Source of the DNA: Tretioscincus oriximinensis
Lineage: Eukaryota; Chordata; Lepidosauria; Squamata; Gymnophthalmidae
DNA length: 64,000 nucleotides
Reading direction: 5' to 3'
NCBI GenBank assembly: GCA_022410635.1
Contig: JAJVDF010000664.1
Span: 346,292 to 410,291 of the forward strand
Positions 51,152-62,222 of this stretch are shown one piece after another (the stretch's first letter is position 1; each line of letters begins with the position of its first letter). A program made the position numbers and the translations under genes. The notes under the pieces are model-generated. The model saw only the letters and a program-made list of their open reading frames with translations, was not told the origin of the DNA and made no database searches.

Positions 51152-54100
51152 TTAACTTTTCAAATATTTTTATTGTTTTCCAATAACATAAATAAACATT
51201 ACATAATACCAACCAAGTGAAAATAAGAACTTCCTCCCCCCTCACCCATCTGGAACAAACTGATATACAACTGTTTACAATATTAATCTCCGCTCTAGGA
51301 ACATCAGAACAGATTCGCGTGTGAGGCTATAGATAAACCACAGACAATAAGCTTCATCCACTTGGTTGACCAGTGTGGGTTTAACTGGAATCCTAGAATT
51401 TTTAGTCTTTTTGCTTGAAGAATATCAAATGTCATAAATTCTATTAAATGGCTCCACCAGAGTTCAATCGTCCATTTCTTATCATTCTTCCATTCTCTGG
51501 CAAGGACCAAGTGACCCACCAAAATCGCATTTTCAATAAATAATTTGTTATCCTGCATCAGTGCCAAAGGATCCAGTATCCCAAACAACCAGCATTCCTC
51601 TGTGTTTGATATATTAATATTGGTAATACTATTTATTTCCATAATAATTTCCTGACGGAATGACTTAACGTGTGGGCATAATGCCCACATATGTAAATAT
51701 ACCCCTATCCTTTGGCACCCATGCCAACATAATGGAGATACCCCTCCTATATGTGCTAGTTGGCAAGGTGTCCTGTACCATTTAGTAAACCTTTTTCATT
51801 CTGTTTCCCTTATCCTTGTATCCCTATATTTAAGAAATCAATTTGTCCAGTTTTCCCATTTATTCTGCATCTGGGGGATTTCAGCCTCCCAGTATTCGCG
51901 TAACCGGCTTACATTGTTATATTTACTACCAGTAAGTATCTCATATATATCTTTGACCAATTTACCCCCCTCCCCCGATCAAACTACTAATAACTGATTC
52001 AAGATTCGTGGTTCCCAGCATACTGTTCCTAAACTCCCGACTGTTTATAATATTCCATACTGCATACTCTTGCAGCCAGAACCTCTGCTCTTGATAATTT
52101 GTTAATCTTCTTATTCTAGCCCTGTCCGGTGTTAACCCATTACTATCAATCAAGTCTCTTAATCTCTTGTAGTCGTTCGTTCTTAAAATTTCGAGATACT
52201 CCTTCAAGGCCTCATCCCCCGTGGGATTTAAGGTATCTATCAAGGCGACTTGTCTCCAATTGGACACCAAGTGCTTCATGTTCCGTCTCCAAGATTTATG
52301 GCATGAGTCCAGGGGAATTAACCAGAATTTAGCTATTTTCCTGCTGTAAACTGGATTAAGAACCAATCTATTTTTTATAATATTCAATTAAATTTCCATC
52401 CTAATTGATTTCCTATTCCTATGATATTCCAATTGCAAAACTCTATAAATCTGAAATGCATCAAAATAACTTCTCAGCGAAGGGAGCCCCCAGCCAAACT
52501 GATCTCTTTGTGAGTAAAGTACTGCATTGGGTATCCTATTCCTCTTTCCATTAAGCACCCATGTCTTGATAGTGGTCTCCCAGACTTTAACTCTATCATC
52601 TGTTATATAGACTGGGAGGGTTTGAAAAAGATACAGAAATTTCGGAAGAATAAACATGTTGATCGCCCTTATTTTTGATGTTAATGTCCATTGCTTGTTT
52701 TCCCACTTTTTAAACAATGCTTTCACTTTTTTCCATACTGGGTTGTAATTAACATCAACTAGCTTATTTAGGTTTTTTGTTATCCAGACTCCCAGATATT
52801 TCATTTTTTTCAGCTTAGAATTTAGTCCAGTGGTGGCATTAATAAAGCTGAGGTCTGCTCTAGAAATGTTGAATGTTAGCAACTCCGATTTTTCCACATT
52901 TATCCTAAGGCATGATAATTTTTCAAAAGCATGCGTCTGTCTTTTAATTATTGTGATGGAAACCCTGCGATCCTTCATTATGAGAAGCGCATCATCTTCA
53001 TACATTTGGATTTTATCTTCCTCTCGTGCTATCTGATATCCTATTATCTCTGGGTCATCGCAAAATTTGTCTGCTAGAGAGTCGATCGCGAGGGTGAAAA
53101 TCAGGGGCGAGAGCGGGCATCCCTGCTTTACGCCATTCTTTATATCCTCAAATTGGGAGATTCCGTCATTTGCTCTGCCTCTTGCCTTATTGCCTTATAT
53201 AGACTTTTAATGGAATTAGAAAAATTCTCCCCCATGTTATAGTTCCTACATAATTTCTGAATATATGTATGGCTAACCGAGTCAAAAGCTTTGGACACAT
53301 CCAACTTTAACAGGGCTAAAGACCTGCTATGTAGCTGGTCATGATTTATGATATTTATGGTAGTTCGATTTGGGTCGGAAATTTGTCTCCCTTCGATAAA
53401 GCCAGATTGATCTTCAGCTATTAGTCTTGCCAATAGAATCTCTAACCTCCTTGCTAGTATTGACGCAAATATCTTATAATCTTGATTCATTAAAGCAATT
53501 GGGCGATATGACTCCATGTCAGATGGGACCTTCCCAGCTTTCAAGATTGGAATTATCTCCACTTCCCGCCAAGAGCTAGGGATATCCTGAGTCTGAAGTA
53601 CCTGATTAAATAAAGTGGAGGTACCACTTCTTTAAATAGTTATAAAATGCCGCAGTGAAGCCGTCAGTCCCTGGAGCCTTGCCCAACTTTAAAGCTGATA
53701 TACTTTTTCTTATTTCTTCTTCTGTAATTTCTCGATCAAGAGTTTCTTTTTCTACATTGTTTATCTGCACTTTAACTTCAAATGGGATGTCCTCTATTTC
53801 CCTAGCCCTATATAAATGTTTATAGAATTCCATCAACTTTGACCTAATCTGTGTATCTTTTGTTATATTTTGATTGTTTGTGTCCTTAAGCAAAACTATT
53901 CGCTTTTTTTTACTCTAGCCTTTAAAGCTTTTGCCATTCTCTGGACACTTCTAACATCCCGGGACAGGATCTCATTTCTAACAAACATCCCTGTTCTCAC
54001 CAGGGTAGCTCTGTCCAAATTTTCTAACTTTTTCTTAGCTTTATCCAATTGTACTTTTAATCCCGGATTGAATTGAACTGCGATCCTTTTCTCCATCTGT

Positions 54101-55177
54101 GTAATCTGGACTAAAATATTCCTCCTGTAATTGTTGCAGGATCTTCTTTTTCTAATATCCTGTTGAATACAAAAACCTCACATCGTGGCCTTAAATGAAT
54201 CCCATATGATTGATTCCTTAATATTTTGTGTGCGATTTCTGCCAAAAAACTCTGTGATCTGGGATTTCAATGAGTTTAACACTTCCATATCTTTTGCCCA
54301 GTCCGGGGAGAATTTCCAATTTATACTCGGAAAATCAGACATGGTAGTAAAGGTAGCCATCACCGGGGACGATCTGAGAGCCACCTGACAGCTGTCTCTG
54401 CTTTTTGTAATGCCATCTTATTACCTGGATTAATAAAAATATAGTCCAGGTAGCTAAAAGATTCGTGTCTGTCTGAAAAAAAGGTGGGATTGTTCTGAAT
54501 ACCACTTAATTCTTGTATATCCCATAAGTGCCATCTTTTAAGGGAGGTCGATCTATAGTTGAAGATCGTAAATCAATATTAAAGTCCCCTCCTAAAATTA
54601 CATCCCCACTTTTAATCCTTTGTAATTTGGCCATTGCATTGTGAATAAATTGTTTTTGTTGAATATTTGGGACATAAAGATTGGCTAGAGTTACCTCCAT
54701 TCCAGCTAACTTCCCAATCACATAGACTGAGCGTCCCCTTTTGTCTTTTTTAATCCTTATCAGCTCAAAATTTAGACTTTTTTGAACTAGGATCGCGACT
54801 CCCCTCGCTCTCTTATTTCCTCCTGATTCCGCTATCACCTCCCAATCTCGAAAGGAACATAATAAGGATCCATCTTCAGACTTATGAGTTTCCTGCAAAA
54901 ATAGAATATCTATTCTGTGTTCTTGTAATAATTTTTGTAGCCGGTAACGTTTAATATTTGTGCTCATGCCATTAATATTGAAAGTCATCAATTTAAGCTT
55001 TGCCATACTGTTTTTTCATCTTGTTCCTAAGAAAACAGAGTTCCTTCTTTACATATGTGCTATTTCCGGATACCTTCCCAATCCCCCTTTCCCACAAGCC
55101 CTTCCCCTTGGACAGTGGTAGCAAACTACCATTGTCCCCCTGGAGCAGGTATTCCAAAAGGACACCTGTCATTTGAA
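51152..55177 (-). mobile_element. L1-clade LINE, 4.0 kb, 5'-truncated, with 12-bp target duplication
   Basis: GTTGCTCTTAAC at 51140-51151 and 55178-55189 brackets the element. The plus-strand left edge (TTTTCAAATATTTTTATTG) is the A-rich 3' end in reverse, with AATAAAAATATTTG as a poly-A signal. It holds about 150 bases of 3' UTR, a decayed ORF2 and about 170 bases upstream of the ORF2 start. ORF1 is absent. It is the most complete mobile element here. Confidence 0.88.
51300..55006 (-). pseudogene. L1 ORF2: endonuclease, reverse transcriptase and Cys-rich C-terminus, broken
   Basis: ORF2 protein nicks target DNA and copies its RNA there. The start at 55006 reads MAKLKLMTFNINGMSTNIKR. Endonuclease motifs follow: LFLQETH, LANLYVPN and ILGGDFNID. 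A surviving SDF...W block is near 54340. Reverse transcriptase motifs are SYRPIALMN-like (ESYRPIALMNQDYKIFA), DQSGFIEGRQ, LLKLDVSKAFDSV, GVKQGCPLSPLIF and MYEDDALL; the YxDD aspartates remain but the usual Ala is Glu. Near 51740-51680 the C-terminal CX3CX7HX4C motif is intact. At about 1,235 codons it is close to the usual L1 ORF2 length. At least five frame changes and an in-frame stop at 52388-52390 disable it. Confidence 0.9.
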
Positions 55178-55236
55178 GTTGCTCTTAACCTCTGTACTAC
55201 CATACCTCAAGAACCCCATCTGCCCCTTGGACTGCA

Positions 55237-55499
55237 CCATTAGAACACAAGAGGGGCCCTGCTGAATGAGCCCAGAGCCCATCCAGTCCAGCATTCTGCC
55301 CCACCCTGTGTCCAACACATTGCGCCATTTGTTTTCATAATTCTCTTTCTTTCTTCAAAATTATAAGAAAGAGATAGCAAAATATTAGAGTTGAGAATTA
55401 CTGGGGGGTAGGGGCTGAGGAGATTTAACAATCATGCAGTTTCATTACAGCTCAAACTCAGCATTCAATTTCTCTGTAAATGGAAAATTGGCAATTGAC
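55237..55499 (-). mobile_element. CR1-a terminal scrap, inverted, then unassigned sequence
   Basis: 55240-55320 reads AGAGGGGCCCTGCTGAATGA and CCAGTCCAGCATTCTGCCCC. The remainder to 55499 shows nothing recognisable. Confidence 0.55.
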
Positions 55500-55612
55500 A
55501 GTAACGTTTGAAATTACCTTTTTTGAAAAAGATTTTCCTCAGCAAAAACCGGGAGGCATCCCAAAACCGGGTTTTCACCCCCTCTCCCCAAAAGGGGTCA
55601 TCTGGTCAGCTA
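55500..55612. mobile_element. FB-C, right half only
   Basis: TTTTTTGAAAAAGATTTTCC, AAAACCGGGAGGCATCCCAA and AAAGGGGTCATCTGGTCAGC are the right arm of FB-C. The left arm is missing. Confidence 0.7.
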
Positions 55613-55852
55613 TGTTGAAACTGATGGGCAGAAGAGTGAGGACAGAAAAAAGAAAATATCTTTTCACCCAGAGCATCATTAGCCTGTGGTATCTAGCAGC
55701 CTAGATAGCTTTAAGAGAGGGATAGACAGGTTCATGGACAACCAGGGTATTAATAAATACTAGGATGGGTGTCTTGGTGCTGCCTCCAAGCTGGAATAAT
55801 GTCAAGGATTCCTGAAGTTCTATTTGCAGGGAGTCAAGAACAGGTGAGGGTT

Positions 55853-56098
55853 TTATTTATTTATTTATACTTATATCCCGCCCTATACCCAAATGTTTCA
55901 GGATGGTCACCCATAGGGTGGTNCACATAGCTTTTGTTGCTTTCTCCACAACAGACACCCTGTGGCGTAGGTGGGGATGAGAGAGTTCTAACGAACTGTG
56001 ACTGGCCCAAGGTCACCCAGCTGGCTTTCATGGAGGAGTGGGGAATTGAACTGGTAGACTCCTAGATGCGAGTCCAACACTCTAACCACTACACCAAA
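55853..56098 (-). mobile_element. SINE-M, inverted, complete
   Basis: L2-like tail in reverse (TTTATTTATTTATACTTATA, TATACCCAAATGTTTCAGGA), the CACATAGCTTTTGTTGCTTT body, TGACTGGCCCAAGGTCACCC, GGGGAATTGAACTGGTAGAC (B box in reverse) and CTAACCACTACACC (A box in reverse). Same arrangement as 27188-27454. Confidence 0.88.
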
Positions 56099-56220
56099 CT
56101 TTTGCCTTCTTCTGCTTGAGATGCTGAGATTGCTGGGCCACTGGGTGAGGAATAATGCTGGACTAGATGGGCTCCGTGACGTTTGCCATTTTAAGGTTTA
56201 TATTTGTTTCATATACTCAC

Positions 56221-56989
56221 TGTGCTATCCCAGTGGGAGGGGGGAAGAGCAGGCTTGGGCAGGGGCGTGGCTTCCCAGTTCCCTCTTTGGGAGGGGGCAA
56301 AGCTGGAGGAGCCAGCCAATAGGGCTTCAAGTAGCTGGCTGGTCAGCATATAAAAGGGGAACTGACCAGGGCTAGAGGCCTTTCTGTTGTGATGACGTAA
56401 CCTTGAAACAAGTCTACAGGGGCTCCACTGTCAGGGATGGGACTGGAGTGTAATAAGAGGCCTTTGGGGAAAGCTTATTGTGTTAACAAGTTAACAGAAG
56501 GACTGTTGCTAGCCTGCATCGGAAGGCTGGGGCTAGAGAGTATGGGAGCCTGGTTGGGCCTAAGTGAAAGATTAGGCCTTGGCAGAAGCAAGTGAATGTG
56601 GATGTGCCTGTCCCTTTAAGGACGGTTTGCTAAATGTATCCAGGGACACTGAGCTTTGGCCCTGGGCTGCTCTGCATTGAGGTTTGAACAGACAAACTAC
56701 AATTTCTTTTCCTCTTTTCCCATCCTTTCTGTTATCAATAAACTTGCTGTTTGTTTGATTTTAAAAACATCTTTCTTTACTTTATTCCTCACAAAACTCA
56801 TAAGCATCCGCACAACTGGAGAGGGCTGAGATAAAGCCCATTCATATGACAACCAAGGGCCTTGATACAGGCAAAGGGCACTGGGAGTCCAAGCAGTGGT
56901 GGGTCCTGACGTAGATCCCAGGTATTATAATGCAGCATACCTAGCCTGGAGGGTCTGAGTACCTGGGGCCTCAGGTAGGGGCCGCCACA
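56221..56989 (+). mobile_element. Solo LTR-like element (769 bp)
   Basis: Starts TGTGCTATCCCAG and ends GGGGCCGCCACA. Contains a TATA-like CATATAAAAGGGGAAC near 56350 and a CAATAAACTTGC poly-A signal near 56735. 28299-28412 is a 5' fragment of the same family, which fixes the left boundary. The host CR1-a is duplicated as GGCTC at 56170-56174 and 56990-56994, but 46 extra bases (56175-56220) separate the left copy from the LTR start. No internal genes. Confidence 0.75.
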
Positions 56990-57024
56990 GGCTCTGACCC
57001 CATTCAGCAGGGCTCCTCTTATGT

Positions 57025-57350
57025 TCTAATGGTGTAGTCCAAGGGGCAGATGCCCCTCTTGAGGGATGGTGGTACAGAGGTTAAGAGCAATGAGCTTTTC
57101 AATAGAGACATTGGGACAGCCTCCCCTTGAGGTGTATCAATCACCATCTCTGTATACATTGAGAAATCGCTCAAAGACACACCTCTTTTATCTGGCCTTT
57201 GGCTGAAAAAACCCTACTGTCCCGCCCCTACTTTCAGATATTGTTATTTTAATATGTTAATCTGATTTTTATTGTCATCTGGCCTTTTATTTCTATACTG
57301 CCCTAGGGCAGTATTGAAATGTAAAATAAACAAATAAACTTATAACAGTA
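57025..57350 (+). pseudogene. SINE-T head followed by an L2-like C-terminal fragment
   Basis: 57030-57105: GTAGTCCAAGGGGCAGATGC and GGTACAGAGGTTAAGAGCAA. From 57108: GGACAGCCTCCCCTTGAGGT, a degenerate LWNSLPLEV-type coding block, TCTGGCCTTTGGCTGAA, and a tail ending in AAATAAACAAATAAAC. Confidence 0.65.
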
Positions 57351-57354
57351 AGCC

Positions 57355-58175
57355 AAGTTTCCGGGTCTCCATGTGCATTATTTTATCCCCATGACTTTCC
57401 TTTGGAAGTAGCTGTGAGGTCCCATGGATATAATATTTTTCATGATATGCTGTTGACTATCCTCTCCCCACCCACCCCGGTTTTTACTGTACAGTAATCT
57501 AAAATAAATCAGTTATGTATCTGTCAGCTTAATCTTCATTACAATCTATTATTGCAAAGGTTTCTACAATCTGACAGAAGATTTACTGGGTATAAAAGCT
57601 TGCCGGAGGGCAGAATGTAATTGGAGGGGGGAACGGAATCAAAGCACAGAGCCCTTGTTAGTCCTGTTACAGAGCAAGATGTGAAAAATTCCTCACCACT
57701 AGTGGAATCATAAAAAGGATGCTTGGCTTCCAGCTTTGCAAAAAAACAGAAAGAGTCGCACATCCAACACCCGCGTACAGCACAGGAGAAAATACAACCA
57801 ACACAAGCTACTTACAAATGGCCTGGATGTAAGAGCTGATTTGGGGAAACAGCGCTCAGAATAATTATCCAATGCTCACATGCTAACCCTCTTAAGAAGA
57901 GTCTAACCCTCTTCTTAAAAATATATTTTCCATCCTTTACCTCACTGACAGCTTGTGTTTTCACATGCTATCTTTGGGGACTGGTCCCTTGGAATTATTC
58001 CCTAGGGAGCAGAAATGTTTTCTGCCTTTTATATTTTCAAGGGACAGGAAGGGTGAGGGCTGTATTCTAGCCTTCCTGTGTTCTGAAAGCCTGGCTGTTT
58101 CTCTCTCTTGCTGCAACTGGGCAAAAAAAAAAAAACCCTCATGTGACATTTTATTGTTGTGTAAATTCAGAGTGG
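57355..58175. other. No recognisable element
   Basis: Frames of 74-95 codons on both strands without family features. An A run at 58122. Free of the families labelled here, so possibly single copy. Confidence 0.35.
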
Positions 58176-58178
58176 TAG

Positions 58179-58511
58179 TGTAGCAACAAGAGCAAAGGTA
58201 GCAACCTGGATGTGGTACAGGAACGTCCTGGCAGAGATCACACAGCACAGCAGAACATTCTCTCCACAGGAGGGTCTTTATTTGAGTTCAGGAATCAGTT
58301 CACACTCCAACAGCATCAACATCAACAAGAGAGAGAGAACTCCTAAGTTACACTATATTACACATACACAATTGAATCATCTCTGACTTGCACGTAGATT
58401 GCATCATCCAGCTTGTACCTGGAGTGCATCATCCCACTATGCTGTGTCACAGTTTGCCTAGAATATGACTTAACCATTCTTGTTCCCTAACATTTATCAC
58501 CCCATTTGTTG
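58179..58511 (-). mobile_element. Possible solo LTR, inverted
   Basis: In reverse it begins TGTCAACAAATGGGGTG and has CTCAAATAAAGACCCTCCTG, a poly-A signal followed by a GT/CT-rich stretch, and may end in GTTGCTACA. Ends and target duplication cannot be fixed. Confidence 0.35.
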
Positions 58512-58689
58512 ACAAGAAGAGGGTGTGCTAGGTGACTAGAACACTAATTGCAAACAGCCTTTACAACTATGCAGAAATGTTTCTAGGGTGCAGGAATTAT
58601 TGTTTAAAATAAGAACTTTTATTTAATAGCCTTCACCATTTGAGGCTTGCATAGTTGAGCATGTGGGATGGCAAATCCCTATTCCAAGA

Positions 58690-58812
58690 GTTTGCCTTCT
58701 TCTACTCGAGATGCCCAAGTGCAATTTATGGGCCACTAGGTGAGACAGAATGGTGGACTACATAGTCTGTGGGCCAATTCAGCAGGTCTCCTCTTACGTT
58801 CTTATATTTTTA
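58690..58812 (+). mobile_element. CR1-a terminal fragment
   Basis: GCCTTCTTCTACTCGAGATG to CCTCTTACGTTCTTATA, preceded by an FB-A-like GGCAAATCCCTATTCCAAGA. Confidence 0.65.
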
Positions 58813-58814
58813 TA

Positions 58815-59585
58815 TGGGAACCTTATATGTGGCAGCCTTGTACACAAAGTGTTTAGTTCATTCCAACCCATCATAGTGAAACGCTCTGTTGTAAGCACCT
58901 TAATGTACATATCTCCTGAATAGGAGATGGATAATGGTGGAAGTTTCTAAAGTATCCTATATGTTGATGTTCTATTAAGCACCGTGTTGTTAATAAAATA
59001 TTTTTTAAAAAATGAATTGATCGACTTGAATATAGATAAAAGCTGCAAATACAGCAGCTTGAATCTGTACTTAGAAAAGTTATGTATCAGCAGCTGATCT
59101 TTGTCTGTAGCGAAATCCAATAAAAGTGGAAATTCCAATATCAATTTGATTTCAAGCTGCAGTCAAATGATACCCAACAGAATACTGAATAACTGTATTA
59201 GTGCTAAGTATTCCTTTTCAAATATTTTCTTTATTGATTTCCTTTTTCTTTTGTTTTCTGTTACTACTGAGGTCTAGGGAAGTACAGCCTCTGAAATCTT
59301 TAATATTCTGTATTAAACAGCTTTCTGCCTGTTATAAGAGCAAATTGTCTTTTTATTTTTTAAAAACCATTTTAATGACTATTGTCAAGCTCAGATTAAG
59401 ACTTTATTACACTCAAATCTTCCTCCTTGGTATCAGTCCCTTTGAAAACACATCAGTAATTGCATTCTGTCTCAGAGCAGTGAGAAAAATCTGCATCACA
59501 CACCTGAAGGAGCCCTAGGATGAACTGGAAACAGGGATTCCCCAAACCAGTGCAACCCAGTTCATTCCATAATCATATATTTGTA
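58815..59585. other. No recognisable element
   Basis: AT-rich, with a 105-codon frame at 59201-59518 lacking recognisable features. Confidence 0.35.
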
Positions 59586-59589
59586 TTTA

Positions 59590-59912
59590 TAAGGACCTAA
59601 GAGGAGCCCTGCTGAATGGGGACACAGGCAATCTAGTCCAGAATTCTGTCTCCACCAATGGCCCACCAACTGCATCTATGCATATCTTCTGGAGTTAAAA
59701 ATACACTTTCCCTTGTCTGTCCTAACTCCTCTATCCATCAGCTTAAAATAATGCCTTCTGGTCCCAGTGTTGTGTGATAGATTTTTTTTTTCATCTATCC
59801 ACCCCATGCATGATTTTATACACTTCAAACAGATCACCTCTCAAACACCCTCTTTCGAAGCTGAAGAATGCTGCAGTCCGATTTCCTAAGAGATTTTCCT
59901 CCAGCCACCTGA
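59590..59912 (-). mobile_element. CR1-a, inverted, with internal deletion
   Basis: TAAGAGGAGCCCTGCTGAAT at the LINE end, then it jumps from the GGCCCACCAACTGCATC block to AATACACTTTCCCTTGTCTG, and on to TTTCGAAGCTGAAGAATG. About 250 bases present elsewhere are missing. Confidence 0.75.
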
Positions 59913-59924
59913 TCATTGTTGTGG

Positions 59925-60302
59925 GCATTTATTTATAAAGTCTATAGCTCAGTCGCTAAGGAATCCTCTCTCACCTGAGAGATGGGGTTTTGAAGCCCTG
60001 TGTCGGNCATGGGAGGGCTGAGCACCTTCCACTAGCCTGTAGCTCTAGCCAACCCAGCTATTCGAAAGCAAGAATTGCAAGAAATTGCAACTNACTGCAA
60101 GTAGATACATGGGAACCACCACAGCCTGGTAGGGAAGATAGAATGCCAGCCTTTGGGCAAAATACCCTTGTAAGCCGCTTTGAAAGGTGAGAAAAGCAGG
60201 TATAAGAACCCAGTTCTTCTTCTTCTTCTTCTTTTTCTTTTTCTTCTTTTTCTTTTTCTTCTTTTTATTTTTCTTCTTTTTCTTTTTCTTTTTCTTTTTC
60301 GT
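59925..60302 (+). mobile_element. SINE-T, most complete copy
   Basis: Head ATAGCTCAGTCGCTAAGGAA (A-box region) and GGGGTTTTGAAGCC (B-box region); body CTAGCCTGTAGCTCTAGCCA, CAAGAATTGCAAGAAATTGC, GTAGATACATGGGAACCACC, TTGTAAGCCGCTTTGAAAGG and AAGCAGGTATAAGAACCCAG; tail of TTC and CTTTTT units to 60302. Confidence 0.85.
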
Positions 60303-60400
60303 CTTCTTAACATTTTTGCAGTCTTTTGCTATGATTCCAACAATCTGATAATGATAAAACGGAGCACAAATGCCACACAAGAGTGGACTAAGTCAATTTA

Positions 60401-60561
60401 TAAGGCCCTGTCCCCATTGAACCTTATTCTGGGTTATATCTTAGTACAATGCTTGATCATTCACATGCCGGTATAGACTATAGACCATTNGGGGCATGCC
60501 ATAGTCTACACTAGCATGTAGATGGCAGACTCATGTTCTGAGATATAGCCCAGAAAAAGGC
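60401..60561. mobile_element. FB-A copy
   Basis: GGCCCTGTCCCCATTGAACC / TTATTCTGGGTTATATC on the left, CCGGTATAGACTATAGACCA against GCCATAGTCTACACTAGCAT at the centre, GAGATATAGCCCAGAAAAAG on the right. It adjoins Rep-F directly. Confidence 0.75.
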
Positions 60562-60805
60562 TCAGACTGCATGCACACGACGATTTAGAAATCACAATAT
60601 TCTGGAATATACCAATTGCGTTTCTGTGCACACCAAGCCTGTATATTCTGTGACCAGTGTCCCAGTTCGGTAATATTGCTCACCGATCTCGGGGCAGTGC
60701 AGTTCGAGAATTTTTGCAACAGCCACTAGAAACTACTGCTGTGTTCTCACTTGTTTTAATTTCTCGCGCCTAATTTGTGCACACGCATGTGCTTGGGAGA
60801 GGATG
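60562..60805 (+). repeat. Rep-F, full copy
   Basis: GACTGCATGCACACGACGAT to CACACGCATGTGCTTGGGAG. Co-linear with 39768-40030. Confidence 0.7.
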
Positions 60806-60956
60806 GGGCTTGGCCGTGAGAGGGCAGATTGTTTTCATGCNTGGGGTGTGTAAGGTGAATAGAGAAAAATGATTCTCTTTGTCACACAAACTAAGACCAG
60901 AGGGCACTCTAGGAAACGGGTGGGCAGAAGAGTTAGGAACTTAGGATAGACAAGAG

Positions 60957-61689
60957 TGTTGGGGTACACCATACGTGATATATTAATTGGCATAAATATA
61001 TTTGATATAAACTTATTCAAGAATTGGTCCCTAGAAGCCCAGGCAGCTTGAATGTAAACATTTTGAGAAAATTTCCATTACAGGGTGTTGCAAGAGAGCT
61101 AATNTCTCTCTTCCTGCCCTGGAGCAATTCCCATTTAGCAGTACTCCCTAGCCTATTGTCTCAAAGGGCACCCATTGTATCTGTAGNCACAGATTAGTGG
61201 CATGAGTCAATTGCCCTGGAAAGGCCAGAGGAAGTCTTTTGTGCATCCCTTTACCTTGGGGTGAGTGACAGGTCACAGGTCCTGGAAGCCTCAAGGGTCA
61301 GTCTTGTATTGCTTAAACCATTTCCATATTTGGTTACTTCCTGACACAGGCTGCGCCCCTTGGGAGGAGGGAGACGCGTCACACAGGTGTCACCACCTGG
61401 GCCCACCTCCGGTCTGCCCCAAATCACACCTTCTGATACTCCCACTTTCTGACGTCTCTATTCTTGTACACGCCTTCTGTTTGGAGTCAATAAAAACTGC
61501 TGCACAGGGGTGCTCAGGAGGCTTCCATGACCCACGTGGACCTCCTGGATCTTGCCTCACGATCTAAGTTTATGGCCTCTGTGTGAGTTCTTGATGGGAG
61601 TCAGATTTTACACGTGTCCGTATTCTGACGATACGGCTGCCTCAGATGTGCAGGCATCTTAATAACGTGGTGAGCAAACCCCCATTACA
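60957..61689 (+). mobile_element. Solo LTR (733 bp) with 4-bp target duplication
   Basis: Starts TGTTGGGGTACACC and ends CCCCATTACA, with AGAG at 60953-60956 and 61690-61693. AATAAA lies at 61489-61494, followed by a GT/CT-rich stretch. The interrupted CR1-a reads straight across once the LTR and one AGAG are removed. A 4-bp duplication is typical of gammaretrovirus-like (ERV1) elements, but no internal sequence remains to classify it. It formed by recombination between the two LTRs of a provirus. Confidence 0.82.
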
Positions 61690-61939
61690 AGAGAAAGTAT
61701 TTTTTTCACCCAAAAGTCACTAGTCTACGGAATTTATTTCTAGAAGTGGTGGTGGTAGCTAGAAGCCTGGATAGTTTTAAGATAAGATTAGACAAATTGA
61801 TACGCTTGGAAGCCAAGCCTATCAATGGCTACTAGGATGGATGTCTTGATGTTGCATTCAGGATGGAGCAAAAAGCCAGATTTCTGAAAAGCCATTTGCA
61901 GGAACGATGAAGGTGAGATGCCCAGAGGCAATAGGTAGG

Positions 61940-62222
61940 TCAGTGTAGGCCCCATTTGGCTCATCCACATGCCTGTGTAGACTATGGCAGGCCCAATTAG
62001 GTGCCTGCCATGGCTTAAACTAGCATGCAGATGGCAACTCTTTATGCAAGAGTTGAGAAGACATGAGGGTTTTGCTTTCTCCACCTCGTTGAGATGCCCA
62101 GGGACAATTGGTAGGCTACTGTGGGAGACAAAATGCTGGACGGGATGTGCTGCTGCAATCCACATGCTAGTGTAAACTATGGCAGGCCCCAAATGCAGCC
62201 TGCCATAGTCTACATGGCATTT
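61940..62222. mobile_element. Two FB-A fragments
   Basis: 61945-62055: CCCCATTTGGCTCATCCACA, TGTGTAGACTATGGCAGGCC and TTAAACTAGCATGCAGATGG. 62155-62222: CACATGCTAGTGTAAACTAT and GCCTGCCATAGTCTACATGG. Confidence 0.6.

Larger units (their letters stand above)
55612..57030 (+). mobile_element. CR1-a 3' end split twice (SINE-M and LTR)
   Basis: Three co-linear pieces: 55612-55852 (TGATGGGCAGAAGAGTGAGG to ACAGGTGAGGG), 56099-56174 (TTTTGCCTTCTTCTGCTTGA to CTAGATGGGCTC) and 56990-57030 (GGCTCTGACCCCATTCAGCA to CTTATGTTCTAATG). Joined, they give an ordinary CR1-a 3' end, which proves both interruptions are younger. Confidence 0.85.

Noticed and set aside
59925..60000. Functional tRNA gene
   Set aside because: Only loose A- and B-box resemblance, no cloverleaf with anticodon and acceptor stems, and many similar copies: it is a SINE head.
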